Source of the DNA: CAWAYH01 sp963786195
Lineage (GTDB): Bacteria; Acidobacteriota; Vicinamibacteria; Vicinamibacterales; 2-12-FULL-66-21
Direction: 5' to 3'
Assembly (NCBI GenBank): GCA_963786195.1
Contig: CAWAYH010000006.1
Coordinates: 744,001 to 808,000, forward strand
Length of the DNA stretch: 64,000 nucleotides
Shown here: positions 62,093 to 64,000 of the stretch, piece by piece
Layout of the letters: the number at the start of each line of letters is the position of its first letter
Position numbering within the stretch: the stretch's first letter is position 1
Notes under the pieces: model-generated
The model's input: only the letters and a program-made list of their open reading frames with translations
Databases searched by the model: none
What the model was told of the DNA's origin: nothing
Program-made: the position numbers and the translations under genes

Positions 62093-64000
62093 TCATTCGA
62101 TGACAACCAGAACCCGGCCTGCCTCGACCGACGCGCCGGGGCTGACGCTCACGGACTTGACCTTGCCCGGCCTTCGGCGAGCGCAGCTCGTTCTCCATCT
62201 TCATAGCTTCGACGACGACGATGCCCTGCCTGGCGGTGACGTCGTCTCCGGCGACCGACCAGCACGCGGACGATCCGCCCCGGCATCGGGGCGACGATCG
62301 ACTGCTCCCCCTGGGCGTGACCGGCGGCGTCCGCAGCCCGGCGGGATCGGCGGCCGTTGACGGAAACTGCGACCGTTCGTCCATCGAGGCCCACGAGCAG
62401 CTCACCGCGCGGGCCGGCGGGCGCGACCTGCAGCTCCCGGCTCGCGGTCCGCGCGCCGTCCACGATCAGTCGACAGACCGTAGTCGCCGATCCGCGCCGC
62501 CTCGACCTCGAACTGGCGGCCGTCGACGCTCACGCGAAAGCGGCCCGCGCCGGCACGGCTCGATCGACACCGTGCGGGCGCGGCCGTCGCAGCTCGATCT
62601 CGAGCGTCATTCGCGCAGCGCCTTCCTGCCTGGCGGTTCGCTGCCACAGGCTCGCGCCGGGACCGCCCTGCGCCTGGAGTGAGCCGACGCTCGCACGAAA
62701 GTAGGTATCGAGCGCGGCGGCCACGGCGACCAGTTCCAGCTCCCCGGCGTCGAATTCGCTGAAGCTCTCACCCTGGCGTGCTCTGTCACAAGCCGATCCA
62801 GCCACGTCGTGTCGTACTGCGCCGCGTGATACTCGGGCTGCCGCATGAGCCACAGGAAGAACGGGATGGTCGTGCGGATTCCGAGCACCTGATACTCACG
62901 AAGCGCGCGCGCCATTCGCGCGATCGCCTCCTCGCGCGAGCCGGCCCAGGCGACGAGCTTCGCGATCATCGAATCGTAGTAGACCGGCACCGTGTATCCC
63001 GCGCTCACGCCCCCATCGTCACGAACGCCCGGACCGGACGCTGGTCGAGATCGCGCGAATGAGGCCGGGCGACGGCATGAACCCCTGGTCCGGGTCCTCG
63101 GCATAGATGCGGCACTCGATCGCATGGCCGTGCGGCGTCAGGGCGCGCGCAGGGTCGATGTCCAGCGTCTCGCCGCGCGCGATGCGGATCTGCCACTGCA
63201 CGAGATCGACGCTCGTCACCATCTCCGTGACGGGATGCTCGACCTGCAGGCGGGCGTTCATCTCGAGGAAATAGAACGCGCCGCTTTCGTCGAGCAGGAA
63301 CTCGATCGTGCCGGCATTCGTGTAGTTGACGCTTCGCGCGACCGCGGCCGCCGCGCCCGCGATTTTCTGGCGCAGCGCGGCATCGACCGCCATCGACGGC
63401 GACTCTTCGACCACTTTCTGATGGCGCCGCTGGATCGAGCACTCGCGCTCGACGAATGGAATGACGGTGCCGGACTGGTCGCCGAGCAGCTGGATCTCGA
63501 TGTGCCGCGGCCGGAGCAGGCGGCGCTCGAGGTAGATGCTCGTGTCGCCGAACGCCGCGCCCGCCTCCGATCGCGCGGCGCGAATAGACGAGGTCAGCTC
63601 GCGCGGGTCCTCGACGACGCGCATGCCCTTGCCGCCGCCGCCGGCGACGGCCTTGACGACGATGGGATAGCCGATCTCGTCGGCCATGCGCGCGATGTCT
63701 TCGTCGGGGACGCGGACGTCGAGAGGCTGCTCGATCCCGGGCACGACCGGCACGCCCGCGCGGATCGCGGCGCCGCGGGCGGCGGTCTTGCTGCCCATGA
63801 ACGAGATCGCCTCGGGCGTCGGACCGATGAACGTCAGGCCGGCGTCCCGGCACGCGCGCGCGAACGACGCGTTCTCGGCCAGGAACCCGTAGCCAGGGTG
63901 GATGGCGTCCGCGCCCGATCGCCGCGCGGCGTCGATGATGGCGTCAATCCTGAGGTAGCTGTGGACCGCTTCGCTCGCGCCGATATGGAGCGCCTGATCG
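62093..64000 (-). CDS. Biotin carboxylase + BCCP subunit of an acyl-CoA carboxylase (5' end outside window; several frameshifts)
   Basis: About 630 residues remain. The biotin carboxylase ATP-grasp domain begins at the window edge (LRIDAIIDAARRSGADAIHP, then GYGFLAENASFARACRDAGL). It continues with IGYPIVVKAVAGGGGKGMRV (nucleotide loop), ERECSIQRRHQKVVEESPS, and EMNARLQVEHPVTEMV (catalytic loop). After indels near 63030 and 62770 come the linker and the biotinyl domain, with the biotinylation motif VVVEAMKMENELRSP near 62220. This order is the alpha subunit of propionyl-, methylcrotonyl- or acetyl-CoA carboxylases; the partner beta subunit should lie off the right edge. It fixes bicarbonate onto biotin with ATP. 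Confidence 0.88.

Overview
The window looks like a chromosomal segment of a high-GC soil Acidobacteriota, most likely class Vicinamibacteria. This placement is inferred from gene families: an ADOP-type MacB-like permease, two proteins of the acidobacterial VWFA-related type, an Oar-like TonB receptor with an N-terminal carboxypeptidase-regulatory domain, NHL-propeller secreted proteins, and a B12-dependent ribonucleotide reductase. I see no rRNA, tRNA, CRISPR array, phage or plasmid backbone.

Layout. 1-3.6 kb: large secreted RCC1/chitobiase-repeat protein running off the left edge. 3.8-12.1 kb: a small frameshifted gene, two paralogous NHL propellers, a HupE/UreJ-like membrane protein, and a three-gene block of cytochrome c, PQQ dehydrogenase and a conserved hypothetical. 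12.3-20.3 kb: BON protein, ADOP permease, NodB-type deacetylase, ArfB-like rescue factor, VWA protein, TPR protein. 20.4-28.5 kb: secreted hypothetical, metallophosphoesterase, VWFA-related protein, class-C beta-lactamase-like hydrolase, TonB receptor. 28.7-36.3 kb: argG, BON protein, O-methyltransferase, lipoprotein, radical SAM protein and nrdJ with a long structured leader. 36.3-41.3 kb: lipoprotein, NtrB/NtrC-like two-component pair, glycine-zipper lipoprotein. 41.3-50 kb: a pair of inverted TIR-bearing elements, then an envelope-glycan cluster (CPBP protease, membrane protein, four GT4 glycosyltransferases, a methyltransferase). 50-52.2 kb: a BlaI/M56 regulatory pair with a clear operator overlapping a promoter. 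52.3-54.4 kb: DUF2062 and GT39-like proteins. 54.4-62.1 kb: an outer-membrane assembly block (TamB-like, TamA/BamA-like, SurA-like). 62.1-64 kb: biotin carboxylase/BCCP subunit of an acyl-CoA carboxylase.

Two genome-level features stand out. First, many genes, including housekeeping argG and nrdJ, are broken by isolated 1-2 nt indels, often in short homopolymers and clustered at 36-40, 46-49 and 59-63 kb; this pattern suits consensus-sequence errors better than pseudogenisation. I therefore annotate such genes as one locus and give the break positions. Second, intergenic gaps carry several layers of repeats: tandem arrays with a 7-bp period but different unit words, often starting right at stop codons; a ~125-140 bp dispersed palindromic element in three copies; a palindrome fused to the TAG stop codon of two unrelated genes; a perfect 26-bp inverted repeat; and the inverted pair of ~175-bp elements with terminal inverted repeats.

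Regulation that can be read directly: BlaI operator and promoter (52.1 kb), nrdJ promoter, leader and intrinsic terminator, and a candidate promoter for the RCC1 gene.
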